36,582 bases of DNA from Halorubrum coriense DSM 10284 (lineage in GTDB: Archaea > Halobacteriota > Halobacteria > Halobacteriales > Haloferacaceae): positions 1 through 36,582 of the forward strand of contig NZ_AOJL01000035.1 of NCBI RefSeq assembly GCF_000337035.1, in the 5' to 3' direction. Positions 1 to 7,974 of the stretch are shown one piece after another. The notes beneath the pieces were generated by a model. The model was given only the letters and a program-made list of their open reading frames with translations. It did no database searches and had not been told where the DNA came from. Each line of letters begins with the position of its first letter. The first letter of the stretch is position 1. A program made the translations under genes and the position numbers.

Positions 1-1
1 T

Positions 2-613
2 TTAGCTCTCGCGGCGAGCGAACGCGAGGTTACCGGAGACGTTCTTGATGTAGGCGGTCACGGTCTCGCCCTCCTGCGCGCCGGGAACGAAGATCGTGTA
101 CTCGCCGCGCTCGGCGACGCCGTCGCCCTTGCGACCGGTGCCGACGATCTCGAGTTCGTACGTGTTGCCCGACTCGACGGCGTCCTCCTGTCGCTGGGTG
201 TTCGAGGTGTTCTGCTTCGCCACCGGGCGGAAGGCCCCGCAGGCCTCACAGCGGAGCATCGGCGTGCGGTTCTCGGTCTCCAGCCGGGTGTCGGGGAGGC
301 CGCACTCCGAGCAGGTGACGAACGACTCGATGTACGAGTCGATGGCGGCCTGGAAGTCGCGCTCGCGGAAGTTCCCGCTGTAGCGCGCGCGGCCGTCCTC
401 GTACTGGCCCGCGGTGCCGAGTTCCTGCTGGATCTTCGAGTGGACGTGTTCGGGGTCGCGGCTCAGCGCGTCCGCGATTCCGGAGAGGTTCGTCAGACGG
501 GTGAACGCTCCGTCCTTCTGCGCTTCGGGGTCGGGGACCGACAGTCGCTCGTCGGAACCGCCGAGGTCCGGTACCTCCTCCATCGCGCGGTCGAGGCTCG
601 ATTCGTAATCCAT
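2..613 (-). CDS. eif2b: Translation initiation factor aIF2 subunit beta with C-terminal TRAM domain
   Basis: This 203-residue protein is the beta subunit of archaeal initiation factor 2, the GTPase complex that carries Met-tRNAi to the small ribosomal subunit. The core aIF2-beta/aIF5 domain covers roughly residues 30-100. A zinc ribbon follows, with Cys101, Cys104, Cys122 and Cys125 in CSECG and CEACG. Residues about 148-203 look like a TRAM domain (YELEIVGTGRKGDG), a fusion known in haloarchaeal aIF2-beta. The ATG at 613 gives the expected N-terminus. The initiator tRNA gene lies 100 bp upstream on the same strand. No strong TATA box sits at leaderless distance; a weak one lies near 693-700, so co-transcription with the tRNA is possible. 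The stop codon lies at the very edge of the window, so the gene is complete. Confidence 0.95.
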   Translation of the reverse strand: MDYESSLDRAMEEVPDLGGSDERLSVPDPEAQKDGAFTRLTNLSGIADALSRDPEHVHSKIQQELGTAGQYEDGRARYSGNFRERDFQAAIDSYIESFVTCSECGLPDTRLETENRTPMLRCEACGAFRPVAKQNTSNTQRQEDAVESGNTYELEIVGTGRKGDGVAERGEYTIFVPGAQEGETVTAYIKNVSGNLAFARRES

Positions 614-713
614 ACCGGGGAGAACGACAGCGCGACGGAAATCGCTTCCGGGTTCGATGGCGGCGGATCCGGAAGACGGAGACGGTGCTAGAAGAATAGC
701 GGTCAGCCAGAAG

Positions 714-788
714 TAGCGGGAGGTAGATTTGAACTACCGATCTCCGGGTTATGAGCCCGGCGGAATCTCCTGGCTATCCCATCCCGCT
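714..788 (-). tRNA. Initiator tRNA-Met (CAU)
   Basis: The minus strand folds into a 75-nt cloverleaf with acceptor arms AGCGGGA and TCCCGCT plus discriminator A, and anticodon CAT inside the loop CTCATAA. Two initiator hallmarks are present: an A1-U72 pair at the acceptor end, and three consecutive G-C pairs (GGG/CCC) bordering the anticodon loop. CCA is not encoded. There is no intron. The next gene on this strand is aIF2-beta, whose product helps deliver this tRNA. Confidence 0.96.
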
Positions 789-810
789 ATCGTAGCACAA
801 TCGCGTGTGA

Positions 811-820
811 CTGTTAAGGG
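811..820 (-). promoter_or_regulatory. Likely TATA box of the initiator tRNA gene
   Basis: On the minus strand this reads CCCTTAACAG. Its centre is about 26 bp upstream of the tRNA 5' end (788), the usual archaeal distance from TATA box to start site. It is the only A/T-rich hexamer nearby. This is positional inference only. Confidence 0.5.
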
Positions 821-915
821 TTCTGATCCCGCCGCCGGTGTGCGATTCGTCCACGCGTCGACAGCGGCGAAGCTCCCCCGTGCGGCCGGCCGAATCGACC
901 GTCCGCACGTCCGAG

Positions 916-1149
916 TCACGCCTCTTCCTCGTCGCCCTCCGAGCGCGCCGCGACGGCCTTGGTCCGTATCCGCAGCGCGAGGACCGCCACGGCGGCGAAG
1001 CCGACCGTCACGGCGACGTCGGCCGGACCGCCGGAGAGCGCCCGCTGCGCGGTGAGCCCGGCCATCAGCGCGAAGGCGAACGCCAGCAGCCCCGCGATCG
1101 GAATCACGTACCCCTCGCCGAACGCCGACCCGCCGGACTCGTCGCTCAT
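916..1149 (-). CDS. Small two-helix membrane protein, unknown function
   Basis: This predicted protein has 77 residues. Two hydrophobic segments are visible, about residues 14-32 (VIPIAGLLAFAFALMAGL) and 44-60 (VAVTVGFAAVAVLALRI). An acidic N-terminus (MSDESGG) precedes them, and a basic patch followed by an acidic tail (EGDEEEA) ends the protein. I chose the ATG at 1149 over an in-frame ATG at 1158 because a TATA-like GCTTTTGTC (1173-1181, minus strand) is centred 26-28 bp upstream, which suits a leaderless start at 1149. It is divergent from the acyl-CoA synthetase gene. I do not recognise a named family. Confidence 0.7.
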   Translation of the reverse strand: MSDESGGSAFGEGYVIPIAGLLAFAFALMAGLTAQRALSGGPADVAVTVGFAAVAVLALRIRTKAVAARSEGDEEEA

Positions 1150-1248
1150 TCTCCGCATCTCTGCGGGCGACCGACAAAAGCGTCCCGCGACCGCCCCTCC
1201 CTTGCGTCGGCCGCAAAGGATATTACACATCATCGATAGTGACAGACG

Positions 1249-2865
1249 ATGTACAAGCCGCTGTTGACGACCGACTTTCTGGACCGGGCGCGGCGACACT
1301 ACGCCGACGAGGAGGCGGTTCTCGCCGTCGACGGGACGCGGTACACCTACGCGGAACTCGGCGAGCGCGCCGACCGCTTCTCCGCCGCGCTTCAGGCGCG
1401 CGGCGTCGAGAAGGGCGACCGGGTCGCGGTGTTGGACCCGAACACGCACTACCACCTGGAGGCCGCCTACGGCGCGATGCAGGTCGGCGCGATCCACGCG
1501 CCGCTGAACTACCGGCTCACGCCGAGCGACTTCTCGTACATGCTCTCCGACGCGGGCGTCGACGCCATCTACGCCGACGCCGAGTACGCCGCGAACGTCG
1601 AGGCGATCCGCGACGAGGTGCCCACCGAGACGTTCCTCACGAACGACGCCGACGCCGTCGAGGGCGACTGGGAGTCGTTCGACGCGGCGCTCGACGACGC
1701 GGACCCCGACGCCTACGAACGCCCGGAGATGGACGAGGACGAGGTGATCACGATCAACTACACCTCGGGGACAACCGGCGACCCGAAGGGCGTCTGCCGC
1801 ACCCATCGCGCCGAGACGCTCCACGCCTACCTCATCTCGATCCATCAGGAGATCACCGACGACGACGTCTACCTCTGGACGCTCCCGATGTTCCACGTCA
1901 ACGGGTGGGGACACATCTACGCGATCACGGGGGCCGGCGCTCGCCACGTCTGTACCCGCGGGGTCGACGTCGCCGAGACGTTCGACCGGATCCGCGGCGA
2001 GGACGTGTCGTACTTCTGTGCGGCCCCGACGGTCCTCAACATGCTCGGCGACCACTACGCCGACCGCGGCGGCGCGACGGCCGGCGACAACGACGTGCGG
2101 GTCGCCACCGCGGGCGCGGCGCCGCCGGAGGCGACCATCCGCACCGTCGAGGAGGAGTTCGGCTGGGACCTCAAACACGTGTACGGGGCGACCGAGACGG
2201 GCCCGCTGATCACCACCTCGGACGCGAAGCGCCACTTCGAGGCGGACTCGGACGACCGCTTCGCGGTGAAGAAGACGCAGGGGATCGGCTACCTCGGCAC
2301 CGACGTGCGCGTCGTCGACGAGAACGGGGAGGACGTGGCCGCCGACGGCGAGACGATCGGCGAGATCGTCGTGCGCGGCAACCAGGTGATGGACCGCTAC
2401 TGGAACAAGCCGGAGGCCACCGAGCAGGCGTTCTCCGAGCGCTTGGAGGGGTACTACCACATGGGCGACCTGGCCGTCGTCGACGAGGACGGGTTCGTCT
2501 CGATCCAGGACCGGAAGAAGGACATCATCATCTCCGGCGGGGAGAACATCTCCTCGATCGAGTTAGAGGACACCCTCTTCGAACACGACGTCGTCTCCGA
2601 CGTGGCCGTCATCCCCGCGCCCGACGAGCGCTGGGGCGAGACGCCGAAGGCGTTCGTCGTCCCCGAGAGCGGCGACCCCGACGACGCGGGCGCGACGCCG
2701 GAGGAGCTCAGGGCGTTCGTCCGCGAGCGCGTCGCCGACTACAAGACGCCCGGCGAGGTGGAGTTCGTCGCCAAGCTCCCGACGACCGCGACCGGGAAGA
2801 TCCAGAAGTACGAGCTGCGCGAGCGCGAGTGGGACGAGGAGGACCGGATGGTCGGGGAGGGGTAG
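1249..2865 (+). CDS. Acyl-CoA synthetase (AMP-forming, fatty-acid CoA ligase type)
   Basis: This 538-residue member of the ANL superfamily should activate a carboxylic acid with ATP to an acyl-adenylate and then form the acyl-CoA thioester in the cytoplasm. The signature motifs are intact: phosphate-binding YTSGTTGDPKG from residue 171, YGATETGP at about 312, YHMGDL at about 402, the hinge region DRKKDIIISGGENIS from 421, and the C-terminal catalytic lysine in PTTATGKIQK (Lys517). Length is normal for a medium/long-chain CoA ligase. A TATA-like GATATTAC centred near 1223 places the predicted start site at the ATG, so the transcript is probably leaderless. The substrate cannot be read from sequence. 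The acyl-CoA dehydrogenase at 23.7 kb could act in the same pathway but is not linked to it here. Confidence 0.9.
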   Translation: MYKPLLTTDFLDRARRHYADEEAVLAVDGTRYTYAELGERADRFSAALQARGVEKGDRVAVLDPNTHYHLEAAYGAMQVGAIHAPLNYRLTPSDFSYMLSDAGVDAIYADAEYAANVEAIRDEVPTETFLTNDADAVEGDWESFDAALDDADPDAYERPEMDEDEVITINYTSGTTGDPKGVCRTHRAETLHAYLISIHQEITDDDVYLWTLPMFHVNGWGHIYAITGAGARHVCTRGVDVAETFDRIRGEDVSYFCAAPTVLNMLGDHYADRGGATAGDNDVRVATAGAAPPEATIRTVEEEFGWDLKHVYGATETGPLITTSDAKRHFEADSDDRFAVKKTQGIGYLGTDVRVVDENGEDVAADGETIGEIVVRGNQVMDRYWNKPEATEQAFSERLEGYYHMGDLAVVDEDGFVSIQDRKKDIIISGGENISSIELEDTLFEHDVVSDVAVIPAPDERWGETPKAFVVPESGDPDDAGATPEELRAFVRERVADYKTPGEVEFVAKLPTTATGKIQKYELREREWDEEDRMVGEG

Positions 2866-2912
2866 CCGACGCGAGTCGCACCGCGAAGCGTCCGCGTCCG
2901 TCGGCGCGCCGC

Positions 2913-3326
2913 TCAGGCCTGGTCGGCGTCCGCCTCGTCTCCTCCCTCCGGCTCGCCGCTCCCGCCGTTGCGTTCGATGTCGCCGCCGTCGCCGGAGTCG
3001 TCGCCGTCGCCGCGTTCGTCTCCGTCGCCGTCGCCGCCGAGCCGGTCGGTGTCGATGCTCACGCCCGGCGGCGTGACGACGAGGAAGCCGCGGAAGTGCA
3101 TCAGATCGCCGTCCATGTCCTTCACGTCGCGGGCGAAGCCGGCGGCGAGCTCGTTGAGGTCGCCATCGATCGACAACACCAGCGTGTTCCCGTAGTCGAC
3201 GCTGCGGACCCACTCCTCCGGGTCGGTCGTGCCGTCCAAGACGCCGAGGACGACGTCGCCGGCCGCCGCGAACGCCTCATCCATCTTCGCCTCGGCGTCC
3301 CGCAGGTCGAGGTCCCAGTCGCTCAT
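2913..3326 (-). CDS. Haloarchaeal DUF5779-like protein with acidic Gly/Asp tail
   Basis: This 137-residue protein has a folded N-terminal part (about residues 1-95) with an alternating hydrophobic pattern (GDVVLGVLDG, GNTLVLSIDG, RGFLVVTPPG). A disordered tail rich in Gly, Asp and Glu follows. No membrane segment, signal peptide or catalytic motif is visible. It resembles a haloarchaea-only family that I recall as DUF5779; that name is from memory and unchecked. The ATG at 3326 was chosen because CTTTTGCC on the minus strand (3348-3354) is centred about 26 bp upstream. It ends 47 bp after the convergent acyl-CoA synthetase gene. Confidence 0.75.
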   Translation of the reverse strand: MSDWDLDLRDAEAKMDEAFAAAGDVVLGVLDGTTDPEEWVRSVDYGNTLVLSIDGDLNELAAGFARDVKDMDGDLMHFRGFLVVTPPGVSIDTDRLGGDGDGDERGDGDDSGDGGDIERNGGSGEPEGGDEADADQA

Positions 3327-3504
3327 ACGTGGGCGTCGACAGGGGACGGCAAAAGGGTTCGGGAGCGGCGTCACCGTCGGTCGCGGGCCGCGCGAGTCCC
3401 GGCGCGTCCCGCGCTCGGTGCCCCCGCTGCGTTCCCGGTCCGGTCTCCCGGCGAACCGGGCGGGTCACGGTGCGGTTAAGTGCGTCCCACCCCCACCGGC
3501 GGAC

Positions 3505-4182
3505 ATGGAACGCACGCGGCGGTCCCTGCTCGCGGCCGGTGCGACGGTCGGCGTCGTCGGCGCGACCGGCTGTCTCGGCGGCGGCGGTACCAGCCTCGAC
3601 CTCAGCGGCGTCGAACTCGACACGGGCGAGTACGACTGCGAGTTGGAGGAGTCGTCGGACCCGGACATCGACTACCGACCGACGCTCGGTAACCCCGAGT
3701 CGGACGTGGTCGTCCAGGTGTTCGAGGACTTTACCTGTGGCCACTGCGCGAACTACACGCTCAACCACTTCCCGGCGATTCGCGAGGAGTACGTCGAATC
3801 CGGCGACGTTCGGTACGAACACTGGGACTGGCCGATTCCGGTCGACGAGATGTGGGCGGTCCCTGTCGCGAGCGCAGCACGCGGTGTCGGCGTCCGCAAC
3901 GGTGACGAGGCGTTCTTCGAGTTCGCTTCGGCCGCCTACGAGTCGCAGGCAAGCTACAGCGGAGAGGCGGTCGGTGCCGCCGCGGAGGCCGCGGGCGCAG
4001 ACCCCTGTGCGGCGATGTCGGACGCGCGGTTCGCGTCCTACGGTGAGGCGTCGGCAGCCGACCGCTCGGAGGGCGAGTCGATGGGCGTCGAGGGGACGCC
4101 GACCATCTTCGTGAACGGGAGCCCGGTCGAGGGTGGGTACGAGGCCGCGACGATCGCGTCGGCGATCGACGCCGAGCTCTGA
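3505..4182 (+). CDS. DsbA/thioredoxin-fold lipoprotein with Tat signal
   Basis: This 225-residue secreted oxidoreductase of the DsbA/thioredoxin_4 type is expected to make or reshuffle disulfides outside the membrane. The N-terminus has a twin-arginine signal (RTRRSLLAAG) and a lipobox ending at Cys23 (GATGCLGG), so it should be exported folded and lipid-anchored. The active site CGHC lies at residues 78-81 in FEDFTCGHCANY, and the cis-Pro loop is EGTPTIFVNG near residue 200. Two more Cys, near residues 45 and 170, could form a structural disulfide. A TATA-like GGTTAAG (3474-3480) is centred 28 bp before the ATG, supporting this start and a leaderless transcript. No partner reductase gene is adjacent. 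Confidence 0.9.
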   Translation: MERTRRSLLAAGATVGVVGATGCLGGGGTSLDLSGVELDTGEYDCELEESSDPDIDYRPTLGNPESDVVVQVFEDFTCGHCANYTLNHFPAIREEYVESGDVRYEHWDWPIPVDEMWAVPVASAARGVGVRNGDEAFFEFASAAYESQASYSGEAVGAAAEAAGADPCAAMSDARFASYGEASAADRSEGESMGVEGTPTIFVNGSPVEGGYEAATIASAIDAEL

Positions 4183-4334
4183 GCCGCAGCGCCGTCCTCG
4201 CCCGTCCGAGTCGCCACCCCGATCGCGCCGTCCGGAGCGCCGGCCTTTTGCCCGTTCGCGGCCTTTTATAAACTGATGAGCGACGACGAGCGCGCCGAGG
4301 CGACCGGCGTCGCCTCGGCGCGGTCGTCCTCGCG

Positions 4335-5519
4335 GTGCTGATCTCGCAGGTCCTCCTCTACCCCGGCGTGCCGGCCCTCGTCGTCGCGCTCGGCGCGCCC
4401 GCGGGCATCGACGCCGGCATGTGGTTCCTCGTCGCGGAGTTCGGCGCGTTCGTCGCGTTCGCGGTCGTCTGGGGCGCGCTCTCGGACGCGCTCGGCAGGC
4501 GGACCCCGCTGATCGTGGTCGGCGCGCTCGGCGGCGCGGCCTCGTACATCGCGCTCGCATCGCTGCCCGGGCTCGGGCTCGGCTTCGAGGCCGCGCTCCT
4601 CGTCAGGGCCGTCGGGGGCGCGCTCACCATCGGCGCGTTCTCGCTCTCGATCACGCTGTTGATGGACCTCCGCGGCGGCAACGGGCGCAACATGGGGACC
4701 GCGGGGCTCGCCATCGGGCTCGGCGCGGCCGTCGGCTCGGTCGTCGGCGGCTCGCTCGCGGACCTCGGCGCGCTCTACCCGGTGTACGCCGGCGCGGTCG
4801 TGCTGGCCGTCGCGGGGCTGCTCGCCGCGACCGTCGACGACCGCGCGGGCACGACGAGTGCGAGCAGTTCGGCGACCGAGTCCGCTGACGCCGGCTTCCG
4901 CGACGTGCTCGCCCGCGCCCGGACGACCCCCGGCCTCCTCGTGCCGCTCGCGTTCGGCTTCGTCGACCGGCTGACGGCCGGCTTCTTCGCGCTCGTCGGC
5001 GTGTACTACTTCCAGGACCCGGCGACGTTCGGGCTGTCGGCGGCCGGCGCGGGCGCGACGCTCGCGCTCTTCTTCGTCCCCTTCGCGCTGCTCCAGTCGC
5101 CGTTCGGCGCGCTCTCGGACCGGATCGGGCGCTTCCTCCCGGTGGTGGCTGGGTCGCTGGCGTACGGCGTCGTCACGGTCGGCGTCGGCGTCGCGCCCGT
5201 ATATCCGCTCGCCGCGGGCCTGATGGTGTGCGTCGGCGTCTGCGGCGCGCTGATGGCCCCGGCGACGATGGCGCTCGTCACCGACCTCGTCGAGCCGGAG
5301 GTCCGCGGCGCGGCGATGGGACTGTTCAACGTGTTCGGCTCGCTGGGCTTCCTGACCGGGTTCCTCGTCGGCGGGAGCGCCACGGAGACGTTCGGCTACA
5401 CGCCCGCGTTCCTCGCCGTCGGCGGGCTGGAGCTGGCCATCGCCCTCGCGCTGTTGCCGGCGGTCCGGTCGATCTCGCCCGGGGCCGGCGTGGTCGGTCG
5501 GGTCGGCGCGGATGGGTGA
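4335..5519 (+). CDS. MFS transporter, N-terminus apparently frameshifted
   Basis: This is a major facilitator superfamily permease of about 394 residues from the GTG at 4335. The MFS cytoplasmic loop motif between helices 2 and 3 is visible as GALSDALGRRTPL, and its repeat in the second half as GALSDRIGRF. Twelve hydrophobic segments are arranged in two halves around an acidic/Ser loop near residue 175. It is most likely a proton-driven exporter; substrate unknown. The start is suspect. An ATG at 4276 opens MSDDERAEATG in another frame and reaches a stop after 21 codons, whereas the permease frame upstream of 4335 reads RRLGAVVLAV, the natural start of helix 1. One missing base near 4305-4310 would join them. 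A TATA-like CCTTTTGCC (about 4242-4250) suits the 4276 start. Confidence 0.85.
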   Translation: MLISQVLLYPGVPALVVALGAPAGIDAGMWFLVAEFGAFVAFAVVWGALSDALGRRTPLIVVGALGGAASYIALASLPGLGLGFEAALLVRAVGGALTIGAFSLSITLLMDLRGGNGRNMGTAGLAIGLGAAVGSVVGGSLADLGALYPVYAGAVVLAVAGLLAATVDDRAGTTSASSSATESADAGFRDVLARARTTPGLLVPLAFGFVDRLTAGFFALVGVYYFQDPATFGLSAAGAGATLALFFVPFALLQSPFGALSDRIGRFLPVVAGSLAYGVVTVGVGVAPVYPLAAGLMVCVGVCGALMAPATMALVTDLVEPEVRGAAMGLFNVFGSLGFLTGFLVGGSATETFGYTPAFLAVGGLELAIALALLPAVRSISPGAGVVGRVGADG

Positions 5520-5625
5520 GACGCCGGTCGCGCGTCGTCGCGCCCGAGACCTCGCCGCGTGCGACCGGCCGTCCGCCCCGAGGCGAGTCCTTTTAACCGG
5601 CGCGTCACCTGCGTTCGCGTAACTG

Positions 5626-6399
5626 ATGGACCTCCTCGTGGTCGGTGCCGGCGAGATCGGACGCTGGGTCGCCGACACCGTCGTGGCCGACGCCGCGCCG
5701 GTCGACGCGAGCGTCGCGTTCGCCGACCGCGACCCCGCCGTCGCGGCCGACGCCGCCGCGGACCGCGACGCGCGGACGGTCGACGCCGACGGGGACAGCA
5801 CCCACGACGCGGTCTGTCTCGCGGTGCCGATGTCGGCGGTCCCCGCGGCGGTCGAGGCGTACGCCCCCCGCGCTGCGGAGGCGATCGTCGACGTCTCCGG
5901 CGAGATGACCGACGCGCTCGCGGCGATGCGCGAGCACGCCGCCGACCTCGAACGCGCGAGCTACCACCCCTTGTTCGCCCCGCCGCGCGTCCCGGGGAAC
6001 GTCGCGGTCGTCGTCGACGAGGGCGGCCCGACGGTCGACGGCCTCACCGCTTCGATCGAGGCCGGCGGCAACGACGTCTTCGAGACGACCGCGGACGAAC
6101 ACGACGCGGCCATGGAGACGGTCCAGGCGGGCGCGCACGCCGCGGTGCTCGCGTGGCGGCTCGCCGCGGACCCGGTCCGCGAGGAGTTCCACACGCCGGT
6201 CTCGGCCGCGCTGGAGGAGGTCGCCGACACGGTCACAGAGGGGTCGCCCGCGGTGTACGCGGAGATCCAGCGCGCCTTCGACGGCGCGGACGGGGTGGCC
6301 GACGCCGCGGCCGAGATCGCCGCGGCCGACGACGAGGCGTTCGCCGCCCTCTACGAGCGCGCCCGCGGCGACCGCGAGGGGCGGAAGCGACACGAGTGA
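5626..6399 (+). CDS. tyrA: Prephenate dehydrogenase (TyrA)
   Basis: This 257-residue protein oxidatively decarboxylates prephenate to 4-hydroxyphenylpyruvate in tyrosine synthesis. The NAD(P)-binding Rossmann motif is at the extreme N-terminus (VVGAGEIGRW, residues 5-14). The family's active-site loop is SYHPLFAPPR with His near residue 114. The remainder is the all-helical C-terminal domain of TyrA proteins. There is no chorismate mutase or ACT domain, so it is a monofunctional enzyme of the usual haloarchaeal length. CCTTTTAACC (5589-5598) is centred 32 bp before the ATG and serves as the likely TATA box. The Rsm22-like gene starts 4 bp after the stop, so the two are almost certainly co-transcribed. 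Confidence 0.9.
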   Translation: MDLLVVGAGEIGRWVADTVVADAAPVDASVAFADRDPAVAADAAADRDARTVDADGDSTHDAVCLAVPMSAVPAAVEAYAPRAAEAIVDVSGEMTDALAAMREHAADLERASYHPLFAPPRVPGNVAVVVDEGGPTVDGLTASIEAGGNDVFETTADEHDAAMETVQAGAHAAVLAWRLAADPVREEFHTPVSAALEEVADTVTEGSPAVYAEIQRAFDGADGVADAAAEIAAADDEAFAALYERARGDREGRKRHE

Positions 6400-6403
6400 A
6401 CAC

Positions 6404-7888
6404 ATGATCGACAGAACCGCGGTCCGGAACAACGCGAACTACCTGCGCAACGTCAGACCGATCGACCCCGAAGAGATCGCCGAGTACATCGAGGGGACGC
6501 CGCACCCGGCGGTCGTCCGCGAGACGCTCCGCGAGGAGGCGTTCGACCTCCGGCTCCGGGAGCGCGACGACGGGGCGTTCGTCCCCGTCGAGGAGACATC
6601 GGTCGACCCGCCGGGCTGGGGGCCCGAGGCGCTGCCGGAGGCGTACTCGTTCGCGCTTGAGGACCTGCTGGTCCGCGAGTACGGCGCGAACTGGCACCGC
6701 GGCGAGTCCGGCGACGAGCTCCGCGACCGAGTCCGCCGGATGAAGACCGACTACCTCTACGAGAACGAGGTCGAGTACAACCGCGTCGCGGCGCTCGGCT
6801 ACGCGATCTACCACCTCCCCGCGTACTACGCGACGGTCGGCCACGTGCTCGACGACCTGACCCAGAACGGCCTGCTCGACCGGGCGCTCCGCGTGCTCGA
6901 CGTGGGCGCGGGCGTGGGCGGCCCGGCGCTCGGCCTCCACGACTACCTCCCCGACGACGCGGTCGTCGACTACCACGCCGTCGAGCCGAGCGCCGCCACC
7001 GACGTGCTCGACCGGCTCTTGGAAGAGACCGGTCGCAACTTCCGGACGACGGTCCACGAGACGACCGCCGAGGCCTTCCTCGGTACCGACGGGGGCGGCG
7101 AGGGAGCCGGCTCCGACGCCGCCGACCCCGCCACCGACGACCCGTTCGACCTCGTTCTCTTCGGCAACGTGCTCTCGGAGCTGGCCGATCCGGTGGCGGT
7201 CGCGGACGCCGCGCTCGACGCGCTCGCGTCCGACGGGAGCCTCGTGGCGTTCGCGCCCGCCGACCGGAACACCGCGATCGGGCTCCGACGGGTCGAGCGC
7301 GCCCTCGTCGCGGGCGACGGAGACGGCGTCGGACCGGGACGCGACGCCGAGATATACTCGCCGGCGCTCCGGCTGTGGCCCGACGCGGTCCCGACGGATC
7401 CCGGCTGGTCGTTCGACGTGGCCCCGGACCTCGCGGTCCCGCCGTTCCAGCGCCGGCTCGACGAGGCCGCGGCGCGCGGCGAGACCGACGAGCCGGGCGA
7501 GTTCGTCAACGTCGACGTCCAGTTCGCCTACTCGATCCTGCGTCCCGACGGGCGGCGGCGCGTCGATGTCGAGGCGAGCGCGGAGCGATGCGCGCGCATG
7601 GCCGAGTCCGAGCGCCACGTCACCGACCGAGTGAACCTGCTCGCGGTGAAGCTGAGCCACGACCTGAGCGAGGGGGACAACGCGCTGTACCGCGTGGGCG
7701 ACGGCTCGCAGGCGACCGACCACTACCTCGTCTGTACCCGCGAGACGGCGCTGAACCGCGACCTCCGCGAGGCCGACTACGGGTCGGTCGTCTTCGTCGA
7801 GAACGGGCTGGTCCTCTGGAACGAGGACGAGGGCGCGTACAACGTCGTCGTCGACGACGAGACGGTCGTCGACCTCGTGGCGCGCTGA
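6404..7888 (+). CDS. Rsm22-like (METTL17-type) SAM-dependent methyltransferase
   Basis: This 494-residue protein resembles the Rsm22 family linked to small-ribosomal-subunit assembly. The SAM-binding motif I is VLDVGAGVGGPALGL at about residues 163-177, preceded by the family-typical helix PAYYATVGHVLDDL. Motif II-like FDLVLFGNVLSELAD is near 247. The C-terminal 130 residues form an extra domain with a beta-rich pattern. Only two cysteines exist in the whole protein (ERCARM and LVCTRE), so the four-Cys iron-sulfur site of mitochondrial Rsm22 is absent. It follows tyrA by 4 bp. I infer an rRNA or ribosome-assembly role; the methylation target is unknown and the family call rests on recognised motifs only. 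Confidence 0.75.
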   Translation: MIDRTAVRNNANYLRNVRPIDPEEIAEYIEGTPHPAVVRETLREEAFDLRLRERDDGAFVPVEETSVDPPGWGPEALPEAYSFALEDLLVREYGANWHRGESGDELRDRVRRMKTDYLYENEVEYNRVAALGYAIYHLPAYYATVGHVLDDLTQNGLLDRALRVLDVGAGVGGPALGLHDYLPDDAVVDYHAVEPSAATDVLDRLLEETGRNFRTTVHETTAEAFLGTDGGGEGAGSDAADPATDDPFDLVLFGNVLSELADPVAVADAALDALASDGSLVAFAPADRNTAIGLRRVERALVAGDGDGVGPGRDAEIYSPALRLWPDAVPTDPGWSFDVAPDLAVPPFQRRLDEAAARGETDEPGEFVNVDVQFAYSILRPDGRRRVDVEASAERCARMAESERHVTDRVNLLAVKLSHDLSEGDNALYRVGDGSQATDHYLVCTRETALNRDLREADYGSVVFVENGLVLWNEDEGAYNVVVDDETVVDLVAR

Positions 7889-7974
7889 CCGACCCCAGCG
7901 GTGAACCCGTCGGCGTTCGATTCGCCCCGTCCCCGGTCAACACTTATGACAGTGATCTGAGTACCCGGTAGGCG

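Noticed and set aside
916..2460. Long minus-strand open frame opposite the acyl-CoA synthetase
   Set aside because: Only its 3' part (916-1149) has a promoter and sensible membrane segments. The rest is the antisense of a gene with all ANL motifs; GC-rich DNA leaves such frames open.
1239..3479. 746-codon plus-strand frame overlapping the acyl-CoA synthetase
   Set aside because: It gives a low-complexity Arg/Gly-rich translation without motifs and runs through the DUF5779-like gene on the other strand; a GC-driven shadow.
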